Origin: Xenopus tropicalis
Taxonomy: Eukaryota > Chordata > Amphibia > Anura > Pipidae
Assembly: GCF_000004195.4 (NCBI RefSeq)
Contig: NC_030681.2
Location: 25,746,482-25,810,481, forward strand
Direction: 5' to 3'
Length of the DNA: 64,000 nucleotides
A program made the position numbers and the translations under genes. Each line of letters opens with the position of its first letter. Position 1 is the stretch's first letter. A model generated the notes under the pieces. That model saw only the letters and a program-made list of their open reading frames with translations. It had not been told where the DNA came from and searched no databases. This document shows, one piece after another, positions 1 through 12,304 of this stretch.

Positions 1-611
1 TATCATTTACATTTGGGGTAATAAGGATTTTCTATTAAACAGCTGAAGAAAGGGCAAAGTGTTCTAGATAAGTCTTGGCCTTATAACCTTTTTCTAAAAG
101 CCACAATGTGCTGGTTTTAAATAAAGGTAAGCCCGTTACCAACAGGCGCTTTTTCTTACATGTGCAGGCACAGGTAGGAGCATATGGCGCATATTTTCGA
201 CAATCGTTTTTTGGCTTGCCAAAAATATACGCCATATGTATGGTGTGGCATTAGCCTTAGGTGGCAGTATACTCCCTTGTGCAATGAATAGGGCTTGTGC
301 TGTACATACTTTTTACCTATTGTCTTCATCACAATAAATATGTGATTTTTTGTTTATTCTTGAGATACACAGGACAAACAAAAACTTAAAGGGCACCTAT
401 CGGTGGAGAATTGTTTTCCCCACTGAAAGTGCAGGTTAATAGAGCCCACACTCTGATTGGGAGATTATTAAAATAACAAAAGTTCTGCAAAAAAAAGTGT
501 GGCATAAATGTAAAAAAATTATTTTATATTGACTGGAAAATGTTTACATAAACATAAATTATACAAGAAATAACAGAAATCAATATTTTACACAATTATA
601 ACCTTATAATT

Positions 612-613
<2 letters not shown>

Positions 614-646
<33 letters not shown>
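614..646. repeat. (CA)n microsatellite
   Basis: About 16 uninterrupted CA dinucleotides. It is followed by TA-rich sequence and has no other feature. Confidence 0.95.
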
Positions 647-648
<2 letters not shown>

Positions 649-1933
649 TATAAAATAGATTTTCTCAAAATACACTATAACAACACACACTAACATATCA
701 AACATAAATATAGTGCAACCACCTAAATATCACCCCATACTGCACCATTAACTCTAGAGGTCACACACTCCTTGGTTCTTTTAAGTGTCCGGTCTGTGAT
801 GCAAGGTTCCCTCTGATCTGGCAAGGTGGTAAGTCCCTTCCTGTGCCCTGTGTGTCTGCTTAACCCTACTAGAGCCAGGGTTGTTTCTATAAATAGGCAT
901 CCGAGGGCCTGTGTCTAGGGCACCCACAGAAAACAGGCCCTCGGATGCCTGTGGAAAACATTTTTATTTAAATAAAACACCTCCTCAGCCACCGCCCCTC
1001 CTGGTGGGTGAGGGCGCGGGGGGGGGGGTTAAGCAGGGAAGTGAAATCACTTCTGGCGGAAATGACGTCACAGGCAGCCATGTACATGACATCGTTTCTG
1101 CAACATAGGGGTACATTTATGTCCAGTGCCTAGCGTGGTGCCGGACTTATATACATCATAGATGGGCTTAAAGAAGTTTCTAGAAGTCCCTGCTGATTGG
1201 TACATCTGAATGATGTTAGTACATACCAGTTAGTAACATATTGACAGGGATCTATTCAATGCTGGTTCTAGTGAGCCAAACTCTTTGTTAATTAGAGAGG
1301 ACTCATATTGTTTGGACCAGAAAACAACATGGCAAACTAATAAGACTATTTCCTAACAAAATATAAAATAGTGATAAATTTGACAATAATCTTGCATCTA
1401 TCTTTCATCTATCTATCATCTGTTTATTGTGGCAGAATACAGAATCTGTTAATAACTACATTTCTGGGTTGGGTAAAATATATTGGGGGTTTCAATTTGC
1501 TCTAAATAGTACAGAGAGAATTCAGTGGGACTTCCCCCCCACCCTCCCCCCAAAAAAGTGTTTGCACAATAAGAGAAAATGGTATTTGAAGCAAATTACC
1601 AATATAAATTAAAGCAAACAATCCTGTGGTTTTAAGGTTATTTGTCAGTGTAATTGCTGTTGACAGCAGTGTTTGTCTGCATCTTTATATACTCTTTTTC
1701 TCATTAACAGGCATGAAGAAGAACTGACTTGTCTCAATGATTTTTTTTTGTTTCAGGAGACACAACCAATAAACAAAAACAGGATAATCAAACAGGGCTT
1801 CCAATAGCAATTATATTTACAAATAGCTTTGTCATTGCCATTTGTTTATATTAACGTACACTGGAAAAATTAGAATTACATTTTCTTCCGTCCTCTTTAT
1901 ATAGAACAACCTAAAGGGTAAGTGTCCCTTTAA

Positions 1934-2300
1934 AGAAGAAGGAAAGGTAAAAAGTAAGTATTATCAGAAAGGTCCTCTCAGAAAAATCCTTCATTTCTGG
2001 GGCCGGAGTCTGCACAGCTCTCTCCTCTCTCCCCTCTCCTACTTCCCCCTCCCATAAGAACTTATAAAACTCACTCAATGTTAACAAACCCTTTGGTATG
2101 TGTGATCTGAGCTATGCAGCAAGAAGCTAGGAACACCAAGCTAAAAATGGCAGCTGCAATCTTAAACAAACAGAGAAAGCTTCTAGGGCTCTTTACTCAG
2201 GTATGGTAAAGCTTTCTGCAGAATAAATATGGCATTCTAGGTGGCACTAATATGGCTATTTTTTTTGGCAGTAAAATGCCAAAATTACTTTCATTCTGCT
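1934..2300. mobile_element. TTAA-flanked MITE (T2/Kolobok-like group)
   Basis: The element is bounded by TTAA on both sides (1930-1933 and 2301-2304). The left end reads agaagaaggaaaggtaaaaa and the right end is the rough inverse (tactttcattctgct). The interior, with atggcagctgcaatcttaaa and the following aaacagagaaagctt block, recurs near 11,650. The left end recurs at 11,340 and 61,896. It has no coding capacity, so it would be non-autonomous. A fragment ending ggtaagtgtccctttaa directly abuts its left side and looks like the right end of another TTAA element. The superfamily is inferred from the TTAA duplication and from memory of Xenopus T2 families. Confidence 0.7.
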
Positions 2301-3221
2301 TTAATACCCACTGATGGGGACATTGCACAGTACAGTTATGGATTTGCTAATGGATAGTTTTTGGGATATTTATTGTGCTATATAATAATAATGTATATGA
2401 TAGAATAGCTTCAATCTGATCATACAAGGCAAGTTGTGATATCAGAAAAATTCAAAGCACATGCGAAATCAGAATAATAAAGGATATCACAAGAGGGCCA
2501 AAAAGTTCACTGCGCACTTATATTATACTTATCATTCCCGTAAAGGTCTGTAAAAGTGGAATCCATGTTGCTGTCTGGTCCCACAACCGAATTTGTGACG
2601 GTGTCAAGCGCAGAGTCCGTGTGATCCACAGCATTCATTGAGGAACCTAGGGGATGCTATTAGATGGACAGCGGCGAAGGGAGTCACATATCCAAAGGGA
2701 GGGGGCCCCCCACCTACAAGTAGCACTGCCAGTACCTCAACGACCATTTTGCTATATTTCTATAGCTTTCTTGAGTGGGTTTGTACATTTGAATATGTTT
2801 TGATCTGTGTTTCAGTGAAACCAATTCCAATTTGAAATCAGGTTAAATAATATGTTAATAAAAGGACACCCTGCAGGTGAAATCGTGTATTTTTTGAGTT
2901 TTCATCATAGCAATTTTTAAATATATTTGCTAATAGAACATGATGTCATATCCATGTACTAGGGGGCACTATGACAATCCAAGGGCAAATTTTGCCATGA
3001 GGGTAGGTTACTACTCATTTACTCTTGTCTATTCAAAGGTTATTTTTCATTAACATTTACATGAGGTGACCTTTATATCTATGCATTTTGCTTCCACTGA
3101 TGCAGTTATAACCACAACTTGAACAGACACCTATAGGGAGCCTTACTGTAACATGGCTACTAATGCATATGAATAAATATATTTCTCTTCTACTTCTCTG
3201 TAGAACATGGCTGTTGTTAAA

Positions 3222-3715
3222 GGAGAAGTACAGCTTAACTAAAGGTCCTTTAGCAGGGAAGATCTGTGCCTCCAAAGATGCCCCCATTAGCCCCCCATTT
3301 TCTTTTCTGCTGATTGTTTCACATGCTCTGTGCTGCTGTCACTTACTGAGCTTAGGGACCCACTCACAATATACTGTATATATAGAATATAAATGTCACG
3401 AATAAGGCTAATTTATATATCATTTAGGTCATTAGTAGATGGCAGCTCAGAAACCAGTGCATTTAGCATCAGAAGATCAGCCTGTAACAGCAGTTTCTAT
3501 GACAGGCAGGCCAGCCTCATTTTCTGCTTGATAATTTGCAATGACCCCTAAGCTTAGCTTCTTAACAGCCGCCCGGGACACACTGAGCATGTGCAGTGTC
3601 ACTGACGCTCCTAACAGAATCCAAGATGGGGAGCTTCTGGGCACAACTTTGAAGGCTTGGATCATTATTGTAGAGATGCTGAACCTTTAGGCTGGTGCAG
3701 TAAGCTTAGTATATA
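3222..3715. repeat. Interspersed repeat beginning with a TTAAAGGAGAA end
   Basis: The segment starts with ttaaaggagaagtacagctt, an end resembling the TTAA MITE group. It continues through a GC-richer block (gccgcccgggacacactgag) that I recall as dispersed in Xenopus. The right boundary is not clear. No open frame is supported. Confidence 0.35.
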
Positions 3716-4382
3716 AAATACAGTAGCATTTCTAGACTTAAAATTAATTTCTAGACTAAAATTAATGCCATATTAGCCAATTTGACCTTGCCACATTCAT
3801 TATTATATTTTTGAATCTTGTGTTTAAGTAAGAAATGCTGGTGCTTGCCCAATGTAAATATTGCTTATTGGTATTTCAGTTTTTCTTAAGCTCAGCGATA
3901 TACTTATATCTGAAATAGAGCACAGAATGGTGCAGCTTCAAATCAGATGTCTGTGAGTCATGCAGTGCCTATCTGAAGCAAACACATTACTATGGTAATA
4001 ATATATCTTATTACAGCGACATATCTCACTGACTGGTTCCACATTGCTATCTGCGTCTTCTGCTTCCCTTTGAAAGTGCTTTAGGCTTCGTTTCTGAAAC
4101 GACTCACCCTGTCAGGATCTTTCTGTATCTGTTTTGGCTATCGAACATTTCTTTCAATTAGGAAGAACTGAATCCTGTGCCAAGCGGCATTATTATAACT
4201 TAGACAATAACAGTGTACCATTGACCTTCATCATGCTGAAATCATTTACATGTTTTCCAAACTTGTAATAACAAATTATATAACAAAACAGAGAAGTTAT
4301 ACAAATGTGTTGCATCAAGCACTTTGCAGGTCATTTTTATAGAAAGTAGCCATGGTTCAAAAAGAAAGTAGAAAAAAAATAC

Positions 4383-4623
4383 ACAGGTATGGGATCTGTT
4401 ATCCAGAATGCTCGGGACCTGGGGTCTTTCTGCAATTTGGATCCCCACATCTTAGGACTTCTAAAAACTTGTAAGCATAAAATAAACCCAATTAGTTTGT
4501 TTTGCCACCAATATGGATTCATATTGGCTTAGTTTCCAGCAAGTACAAGCAACTGTTGAGTCCATGGAAGTCAGCCTTTGCATAATTCAAAATTTTGGAT
4601 ATTAGGTTTTGGGATAATGGATC

Positions 4624-4626
<3 letters not shown>
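4383..4626. mobile_element. TA-MITE, degraded (caggtatgggatcc family)
   Basis: The left end reads acacaggtatgggatctgtt. The interior contains the family's aataaacccaattagtttgt block and the right end reads gggataatggatcccatata, where it merges into a TA microsatellite. Compared with intact copies of about 320 bp in this window (12,305, 21,880, 27,616, 47,034) it is shortened and more diverged. Confidence 0.75.

Positions 4627-4662
<36 letters not shown>
4626..4662. repeat. (TA)n microsatellite
   Basis: About 18 TA units that begin inside the last bases of the TA-MITE. The MITE probably inserted at, or seeded, this array. Confidence 0.9.
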
Positions 4663-4665
<3 letters not shown>

Positions 4666-4998
4666 GCATGGAGTGACAGCACACACAGGATTTTCGCACA
4701 AAAATCGCAGAGCTACAAAATAATCAGAGGTTTTATTATGACCAACGTTTCAGTTCCACACAGGAACTTTCGTCAGAAATCAGTCATAGTGTTATACACA
4801 ACCTCTACACCCAATGTGCATAGCATAATAACAGTAACAGACTAAATACATGTAGTATCTCCCTTAGAAACTATCCTAAACATTTACAGTAAATTAAATT
4901 GTAGTCCCTATTGAGAACTTTACAGACTCTCTGAAAAGGTTTTCTTATGTGGCCATTTCTCCATTTAAAATAATCTATGTTGGGGGAACTACACACTG

Positions 4999-5158
4999 GG
5001 GGTCATTTATAATCACTGGGCAAATTTGCACTTGGGCAATAACTCATGGCATTCAATTGCTTTCCTTGTTCTACCTTCAGCTAGTTGAAAAGACTACTCA
5101 CTGATTGGTTGCTATGGGTTACAGCCCAGGTGCTATAAAGTGTTTATAAATGAGCCCC
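4999..5158. mobile_element. Palindromic MITE (ggggtcatttat ends)
   Basis: The left end ggggtcatttataa pairs with the right end ttataaatgagcccc. The interior gattggttgctatgggttac also occurs, in reverse orientation, around 48,606-48,690. That second copy carries a minisatellite in its middle, so this shorter copy serves as the unexpanded form. Confidence 0.65.
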
Positions 5159-6424
5159 AGTGTGTTTATAATTGTTTCTCAAAGCATATATCTTCAGTAA
5201 AAGAATTACCACTACCATGCCACTGTTTGAGGGCAGGACATATTCACCTTGACCTGAAATTTCAGGTCTGGGGGGGGGGGGAACCCATTCCATCCAGAGT
5301 AGGTGTTAAGATTCTATGTATAAAGAATAGTGGATTCATACATTACAGAATCTGTGGACAAAAAGTGCTAAGAAACATTAATAAATGATATATATAGCAA
5401 GGATTTAAATCTTTCCTGTATCTAGGAGCCCCTGCAACCTGGAGGGAGAGTTTCTTGGAAAACCCAGTTTAGTACAGACTATGGGCCAGATTCAGTTTGT
5501 TGAAAATAGCTTATCTTCTAATTCAATTTCAGATTGTGCTTTACAACCAGATGCAATTAAATGGGAAAAGCTTATCTCACTGCTTATCCCATAAAAACTC
5601 GATGGGAAAAGACTGGAACTGGAAAAAAAGTTTTTTCCTCTTCAAGTAGAATCTAACCCATAAAATATTGTTTTCTCATTGATACATTTAAGTGTTTGGC
5701 ACTACTATTGAAGCCAAAATACAGTAGTTCAGACTATTACCCACGTGGTAAATTTCCTTATAATTCCCAGCATAATAGTAGAAGGTGTAGAATTACTGTA
5801 TTTGGCCAAAAAAACTTTACCTGGTCATTCAGTGGAAAAGAATACACAAGTAGCAATGATTTATATGGGGTGTATATGGCAGGGATTGATTTTCTCATGC
5901 TTGCCACATAATAATGTACTTTCGCTGCACAACCACCTGAATCACACAAGCCTAAATAGCTACAACAGAAAGAAGGCATGATCTTTTTGCAGATTTCTAC
6001 AATATGTGTAATTAATTCAAATAAGAGTAATTCTAGTTACTTGCTCTTTCCAGCACTGGAAGGCATCATTGGGATTGGTCCAGGATTCTTGGCACATAAT
6101 AAAATAAATGTTCAGCATTTGCCTACTACTTGATCTGTTCCAGAGGTAAATAGAGGGTGCAGTACAGTGCATAATGACAATGTCAAGTTGGACTTAGTAT
6201 AAGGTACTGCCAGAATATTACCTCATGTTTATTCCCTGCACTTGTTTCATTCCTCTTCACGTTTGCACCTAGTAATGCAGAAATGCACATATGTAGTTAA
6301 AGAAGAATGAAAGATAAAAACAGGGGCACTGCTGCTGCCCTCACTCAACAGCAACTCATTAGTTAACAGGGGCAGCAAAAAGCCATTCCTGGTAACTTTA
6401 AGAGCAGAATTGCACTCTCTACAT

Positions 6425-6686
6425 CAGTGATCCCCAACCAAAGGTTTGTGAGCAACGTGTTGCTCACCAACCCTTTGATATTGCTCCCCATGGCCTCAAA
6501 GTAGGTGCTTATTTTTGAATATCTGGTAAGGAGGCGAGTTTTTGTTGCATAAAAAGCCAGTATAAAGCCAAACAGAGCATTCTATAGGCTGCCAATCCAC
6601 ATAAAGGCTACCAAATTGTCAATTATAGCTATTATTTGCACCCCCAGGAACTGGGGCTCACAGGTATAAAAGGTTGGGGATCCCTG
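6425..6686. mobile_element. hAT-type MITE with 8-bp target duplication
   Basis: The terminal inverted repeats are cagtgatccccaacc and ggttggggatccctg. They are flanked by a perfect 8-bp duplication, ctctacat, at 6417-6424 and 6687-6694. Length is 262 bp and no transposase is present. Eight-base duplications and CAG...CTG ends are the hAT hallmark. A second copy is at 31,056-31,362. Confidence 0.9.
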
Positions 6687-6764
6687 CTCTACATTATTGA
6701 TGTGGCACCCTGGACCCTCAGGCACTGTAAAGGTAAGCACAGGGGGCGCTGAGAGGGGGGCGGC

Positions 6765-6815
6765 ATCACAAAAGCTGCCTCAGGTGGCATTAGGTCTAGA
6801 AACACCACTAAGTGG
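6765..6815. repeat. Fragment of a dispersed repeat (aaacaccac end)
   Basis: The stretch with ctgcctcaggtggcattagg and ctagaaacaccac is the approximate inverse of 50,452-50,512 (gatgtttctgggctctatgc followed by ctgaggcagc). Only one end is recognisable at each site. Confidence 0.4.
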
Positions 6816-7940
6816 TGGCAAATTGTTAGGCACCCTCAGAGACAGGAATTTCTAACTCTTTACCATGAGATGCCCATTAAGAATACCAATGGACTACAGC
6901 TCATATCCAGGCAGTCATACAAGTCCATCACACCCACAAGTTGGACCGTCCCATTTCAAAGATATACATTCACTAGAATATTTCTGGCAAAATCTGCAAA
7001 TCATTGCCATTGTCAGAAAATATGTTACTAAACCCATTTACTAAATAGTCTTATGTTTACAAAAGTAAAGTCATTTGCCACTGGTGTGAGATGCAAAACT
7101 CGAAAAAATTGTTTTTGTTTTATTTGAATTAAGAAGAATCAGAACAACAAAGCTCCAGACCAGAACAGCCCTGTTTTAACCAATGTCTGCAATTCAGAAG
7201 GATTCCCATTTGAATTTGTTTAAGCATTTGTCCTAAATGATGAGTGTTAAATCAGCATTGTGTTCTTTTCCCATGAAAATGTACTTTTTCACTTCCGAGT
7301 GTATTTTGCTATCCTTTATCAAGATATACAAAATGCAAAAAGGCAGCTGTTTCCTTTGAGAATTAGCTGTCAGAGCAGTAAAAAGTAGGTTAGCAGCTAA
7401 ACTGACAGCTTCTTGGACTGGGTCACTCTACAAGTTTTATTATCATATCAGATGAACACCTTTCAGGGGTTTATGGACAGCCTGTGTTAGAGTATATCCA
7501 GAAACAACAGAATTCATGCACAAAAATGAAGATCTGACTGTAAGGCAACCAAGTACAGAATGGTATAAAAATTAAAATGTATTCAGTAATTTAGATTAGA
7601 ACAGACCTCAGATGTTCGTTTATGTGTTGTCAGCATTATTTCGATTTCCAGGAACATACATATATATATACTGCTTTATACAATATAATAGTGCTGATTC
7701 AAGCCTTGGTGTCTTGTTTAGGTAATAGAGGAAAGGGAAAATGTAGAATTGACTTTATCTGTCTGTTATGTTCGGACCAAACACTCCAAAGGCACAACTA
7801 TAATGAGAAGAGATTCTGTGAATACTGACAGCCATTGGCCAGTGTTAACTACAGGCCTTTGTCATAGGAATGCATCAGTAATGTGAAAAAATATCTTGAC
7901 ATGAGCTGATTTAGTTGGGCTTATGTAAAAAAGTGCATAA

Positions 7941-8078
7941 GGCAACTTTGGAAATCGCAGCGGCGCGTATGCCATCCCACCGGTGATTTACATTCTTGCC
8001 GGTGGGATGGCATTGTGGGGAGATTAGTCGCCCGCGGCAATGAAGATTTTTCATGACTAATCTCCCTGTTTGTCACCT
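7941..8078. mobile_element. Fragment of Harbinger-like palindromic MITE
   Basis: It shares gccatcccaccgg, gatttacatt, ggtgggatggca and ggggagattagtcgcccg with the complete 230-bp element at 43,656-43,885. The outer termini are missing or eroded. It is therefore an older, truncated member. Confidence 0.7.
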
Positions 8079-8091
8079 CCCTTAGGGTGAA

Positions 8092-8190
8092 GACATACGG
8101 AGACCCTAGTAGCAGCTACTTGTTATGGCTACTAGATGCCAGAAAATACTCTGCCATAGACAATGCTGAGAATTCACATTTTTTTTTAAA
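8092..8190. repeat. Dispersed repeat (agggtgaagaca...agcagctacttgt)
   Basis: It shares agggtgaagaca, agtagcagctacttgt and tgccatagacaatgctgaga (inverse of cagtattgtctatggca) with 36,421-36,565. The two copies support a dispersed MITE-like family with inverted ends. Boundaries are uncertain. Confidence 0.5.
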
Positions 8191-8325
8191 AAAAATTCAA
8201 AGTTATTCCATATAGATAAAAATGAAAGTTATACAAATATGAATTTTGATAACTAAGCCTCCACGTGTTCCCGGTGGAACTACCATTACAGAAGTGCACA
8301 AACAGTGGTGGAACTCTTCAGCTAA

Positions 8326-8625
8326 AGCTGGCCATAGACATTCAGATTTTAGTCTTCGTCCAACGAACGTTCAGATACTGGAGGATTTTCTGTATGTGAA
8401 ATAGTTGGCAGACACCAACGGAAGTGACTTATTGTGATCGTCAGATACACAATAAATGCGCAGATTTTAGCGTTATCCATCTGAAAGTTTCCAACCTGTC
8501 TGATCTAAACAACCAATCGCCATAGTACGAAAATTATGGGGATAATAATTTGGAGCCCATACTCGGTCCGAAAATCATACAAAACTATGTTTTGTACTAT
8601 TATATTGGTGTGTGTATGGCCAGCT
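8326..8625. mobile_element. Harbinger-like MITE with TAA duplication
   Basis: The ends agctggccatagaca and gtgtatggccagct form inverted repeats. Both are flanked by the trinucleotide TAA (8323-8325 and 8626-8628). The 300-bp interior has no coding capacity. Three-base TWA/TAA-like duplications fit PIF/Harbinger elements. The assignment rests on this and not on a transposase. Confidence 0.65.
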
Positions 8626-9128
8626 TAAGACTTTCTAGTACCCTATCTCTCTCTATTATCTATCTTTTTACACCAAATTTGACTACACCTTTGCATACAA
8701 CGATTATTATTAATTTTACAAGGCATTCCATGGCGCTATGGTACAGGCATGCTGAACTCCATCAAAGGGCCACCATCAAATAAGTAAGCAACATCAGTCT
8801 CCAGCCTTTAAATCCCCAGAACGCTATCTTGTTATTTATGAAACCTTGAAAAGAAACCTTGTTTTAGTCATTCTTGAAACAATTTATATCACACATTTAG
8901 CCTAGAAATGACTAGTTACACCCCCTCCTCTAAGGTGTTAAAGAATAAGCTTGATACATAAGAGCCTTCCAGCTTCATACCGAACACTAAAAAAAAACTT
9001 GATCAGATATTCTCTTTCATCAACGTGTATTGTATAATTGCAATTCTGGTAATCTGGTTTAGATGGATTTATTACCATCACAGCAGCACCAGCAGCAACA
9101 AAGGGATAGAGTGAGTGTGCAACTTATA

Positions 9129-11249
9129 GGGGCCCATTCATTAAAGCACAAATTTTCGCCAGTTAAAAGCACAATTGGAAATAATTCAGAGTAACCATGA
9201 TAATTTCTGATCTTTTCTTTTCTTGGTTGTACAAAAAAAAATTTCGTGGTTGCGATCCAAAAGTCATGAAATGTTCGGATCTGAACGATCGTAAATGCCG
9301 CAAAAACCTTTCGATGCATGATTTTGGAAGCCTCCCATAGGGCTCAATGGCACTCTGCAGCTCCAACCCGGCCCAAGGAAAGTCTCCCATAGGGCTCAAT
9401 GGCACTCTGCAGCTCCAACCCGGCCCAAGGAAAGTCTCCCATAGGGCTCAATGGCACTCTGCAGCTCCAACCCGGCCCAAGGAAAGTCTCCCATAGGGCT
9501 CAATGGCACTCTGCAGCTCCAACCTGGCCCAGGGGAAGTCTCCCATAGGGCTCAATGGCACTCTGCAGCTCCAACCCGGCCCAAGGAAAGTCTCCCATAG
9601 GGCTCAATGGCACTCTGCAGCTCCAACCCGGCCCAAGGAAAGTCTCCCATAGGGCTCAATGGCACTCTGCAGCTCCAACCTGGCCCAAGGAAAGCCTCCC
9701 ATAGGGCTCAATGGCACTCTGCAGCTCCAACCCGGCCCAAGGAAAGTCTCCCATAGGGCTCAATGGCACTCTGCAGCTCCAACCCGGCCCAAGGAAAGTC
9801 TCCCATAGGGCTCAATGGCACTCTGCAGCTCCAACCCGGCCCAAGGAAAGTCTCACATAGGGCTCAATGGCACTCTGCAGCTCCAACCCGGCCCAAGGAA
9901 AGTCTCCCATAGGGCTCAATGGCACGCTGCAGCTCCAACCCGGCCCAAGGAAAGTCTCCCATAGGGCTCAATGGCACTCTGCAGCTCCAACCCGGCCCAA
10001 GGAAAGTCTCCCATAGGGCTCAATGGCACTCTGCAGCTCCAACCCGGCCCAAGGAAAGTCTCCCATAGGGCTCAATGGCGTTCTGCAGCTCCAACCCGGC
10101 CCAAGGAAAGTCTCCCATAGGGCTCAATGGCACTCTGCAGCTCCAACCCGGCCCAAGGAAAGTCTCCCATAGGGCTCAATGGTACTCTGCAGCTCCAACC
10201 CGGCCCAAGGAAAGTCTCCCATAGGGCTCAATGGCACTCTGCAGCTCCGACCCGGCCCAAGGAAAGTCTCCCATGGGGCTCAATGGCACTCTGCAGCTCC
10301 AACCCGGCCCAAGGAAAGTCTCCCATAGGGCTCAATGGCACTCTGCAGCTCCAACCCAGCCCAAGGAAAGTCTCCCATGGGGCTCAATGGCACTCTGCAG
10401 CTCCAACCCGGCCCAAGGAAAGTCTCCCATAGGGCTCAATGGCACTCTGCAGCTCCAACCCGGCCCAAGGAAAGTCTCCCATAGGGCTCAATGGCACTCT
10501 GCAGCTCCAACCTGGCCCAAGGAAAGTCTCCCATAGGACTCAATGGCACTCTGCAGCTCCAACCCGGCCCAAGGAAAGTCTCCCATAGGGCTCAATGGCA
10601 ATCTGCAGCTCCAACCCGGCCCAAGGAAAGTCTCCCATAGGGCTCAATGGCACTCTGCAGCTCCAACCTGGCCCAAGGAAAGTCTCCCATAGGACTCAAT
10701 GGCACTCTGCAGCTCCAACCCGGCCCAAGGAAAGTCTCCCATAGGGCTCAATGGCACTCTGCAGCTCCAACCCGGCCCAAGGAAAGTCTCCCATAGGGCT
10801 CAATGGCACTCTGCAGCTCCAACCTGGCCCAAGGAAAGCCTCCCATAGGGCTCAATGGCACTCTGCAGCTCCAACCCGGCCCAAGGAAAGTCTCCCATAG
10901 GGCTCAATGGCACTCTGCAGCTCCAACCCGGCCCAAGGAAAGTCTCCCATAGGGCTCAATGGCACTCTGCAGCTCCAACCCGGCCCAAGGAAAGTCTCCC
11001 ATAGGGCTCAATGGCACTCTGCAGCTCCAACCTGGCCAAAAGATAGTCACGATACCAAAGCTTAAATGAATTCCAAAATGTTTGGAATATTTGCAAAAAA
11101 TAAGGCTTTTTTCATGGAAATCGACGCAAACCATAAAAAAGTCGCAAAATTTTAACGATATTATTGTGGTCAATACGAACAGTTCTAAAAATTCGAAATA
11201 ATACGATTTTTTCTGAAAAAAAATAATCATGCTTTCATGAATTGGCCCC
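9129..11249. mobile_element. Inverted-repeat element carrying a giant internal minisatellite
   Basis: The left end ggggcccattcattaaagc and the right end gctttcatgaattggcccc are inverted repeats. ATA occurs immediately outside on both sides (9126-9128 and 11250-11252), as a 3-bp target duplication would. The unique arms (9129-9331 and 11038-11249) are AT-rich with scattered CG, like other palindromic MITEs here. The centre is filled by about 33 copies of a 52-bp unit, which turns a MITE of perhaps 470 bp into 2.1 kb. No coding frame belongs to it. Confidence 0.75.
9332..11037 (+). repeat. 52-bp minisatellite, about 33 copies
   Basis: The unit begins ctcccatagggctcaatggc, continues actctgcagctccaacccgg, and ends cccaaggaaagt. 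Diagnostic variants fall at exact multiples of 52: cctccc at 9331, 9695 and 10839; ccatgggg at 10271 and 10375; cataggact units at 10531 and 10687. So I see no net indels in 1.7 kb. Most copies differ by 0-3 substitutions. Because 52 is not a multiple of 3, the long reading frames across it cycle through frames and are not genes. Confidence 0.97.
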
Positions 11250-11339
11250 ATAGTGTTAATTGGGCAGCAGAACCCAGTAAGTCTCTGCAACATTTCTCCT
11301 TAAAATCTGTAACAACTGTAATGCCCCCCCTGGTCTTAA

Positions 11340-11740
11340 AGGAGAAAGAAAGGTAAAAACTAAGTAAGCTTTATCAGAAAGGTCTATGTAAATATGTAAA
11401 TACAGCCATAAGCACTCACAGAAACGATGCACTGACTTCTCTGTCAAAAGAAACACAGGATTTCTTGTCTCTTTTTTTGGGAACATGTTCTTAGGGTATC
11501 TGACTTCCTCTCTCAGAAAAATCATTCATCCCTGGGGCCAGAGTCTGCCCAGTTCTCTCCCCTCTCCCATAAGAATTTATAAAACTCACTCCCCCCATGC
11601 TTATGAATGTGTGATCTGAGCTACAACAGCTAGAACTGCAGCAGGAAGCTACTTAAAATGGCAGCTGCAATCTTAAACAAACAGAGAAAGCTTTTAGGGC
11701 TCTTTACTCAGGTATGGTAATGCTTTCTGCAGTTTCACAT
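11340..11740. mobile_element. TTAA MITE, right end eroded
   Basis: The left TTAA is at 11336-11339, followed by aggagaaagaaaggtaaaaa. The interior aaaatggcagctgcaatctt plus the aaacagagaaagctttt block matches the element at 1934-2300, and the ttatcagaaaggtctatgta part matches 61,896. The right boundary is not recognisable, so the end is approximate. Confidence 0.6.
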
Positions 11741-12304
11741 TGAGCAATGCTACCATGTCAAGTAAAACAAAGGAGAATCATGTATGGGCGGATTTTCATT
11801 AAGGCTTGGGGAGTCTTACCTGGCTTGCCCAACATCTGTGCTAAGCCACACCCCTTCTTTTGGTGAAAATTAAGTGACAGTTGCACAATTCATGCTTTGT
11901 ATCCATTCTGATACACTTACTGCTGGGGCTGCATGGGCTGCAAGAAACGAGGCAACGGGGCAGAATTTTTTTGGGGGGGGGCCTTCTTGAGATTAATCTG
12001 TGAGATTGAAGTTCAGAAGTGAGGCTGGTTATCTGAATAACTGTAATTGCTTTTAATTGGGTCTGTTTAAATTATTCAGATCCTAGATCAATTCAGGGTG
12101 GATAAGTGCACCCATCTAAACATTTAAGTCAATAGGAGCCACTGAAGTTAGATAGGGGATCGTTTTTATTCCTGACATGAACTTAAAGTCGGCCCATGTA
12201 TGACGACCATTAGCCACCCTAAACAAAAAAAATCACCCTCCACCTAAAAGTCTGGGAGTTAGAAAATTTTGTTCAGCAGACTTAAGCCAAAATTAACAAT
12301 AATA

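Noticed and set aside
4676..4790. Segment with gttccacacaggaac palindrome as a regulatory site
   Set aside because: I recall gaccaacgtttcagttccac as part of a dispersed Xenopus repeat; nothing local supports regulation.
10127..10536. Open frames of about 100 codons with repeated GLNGTLQLQP-type peptides
   Set aside because: They are created by the 52-bp minisatellite, exist in overlapping frames and have no flanking gene structure.
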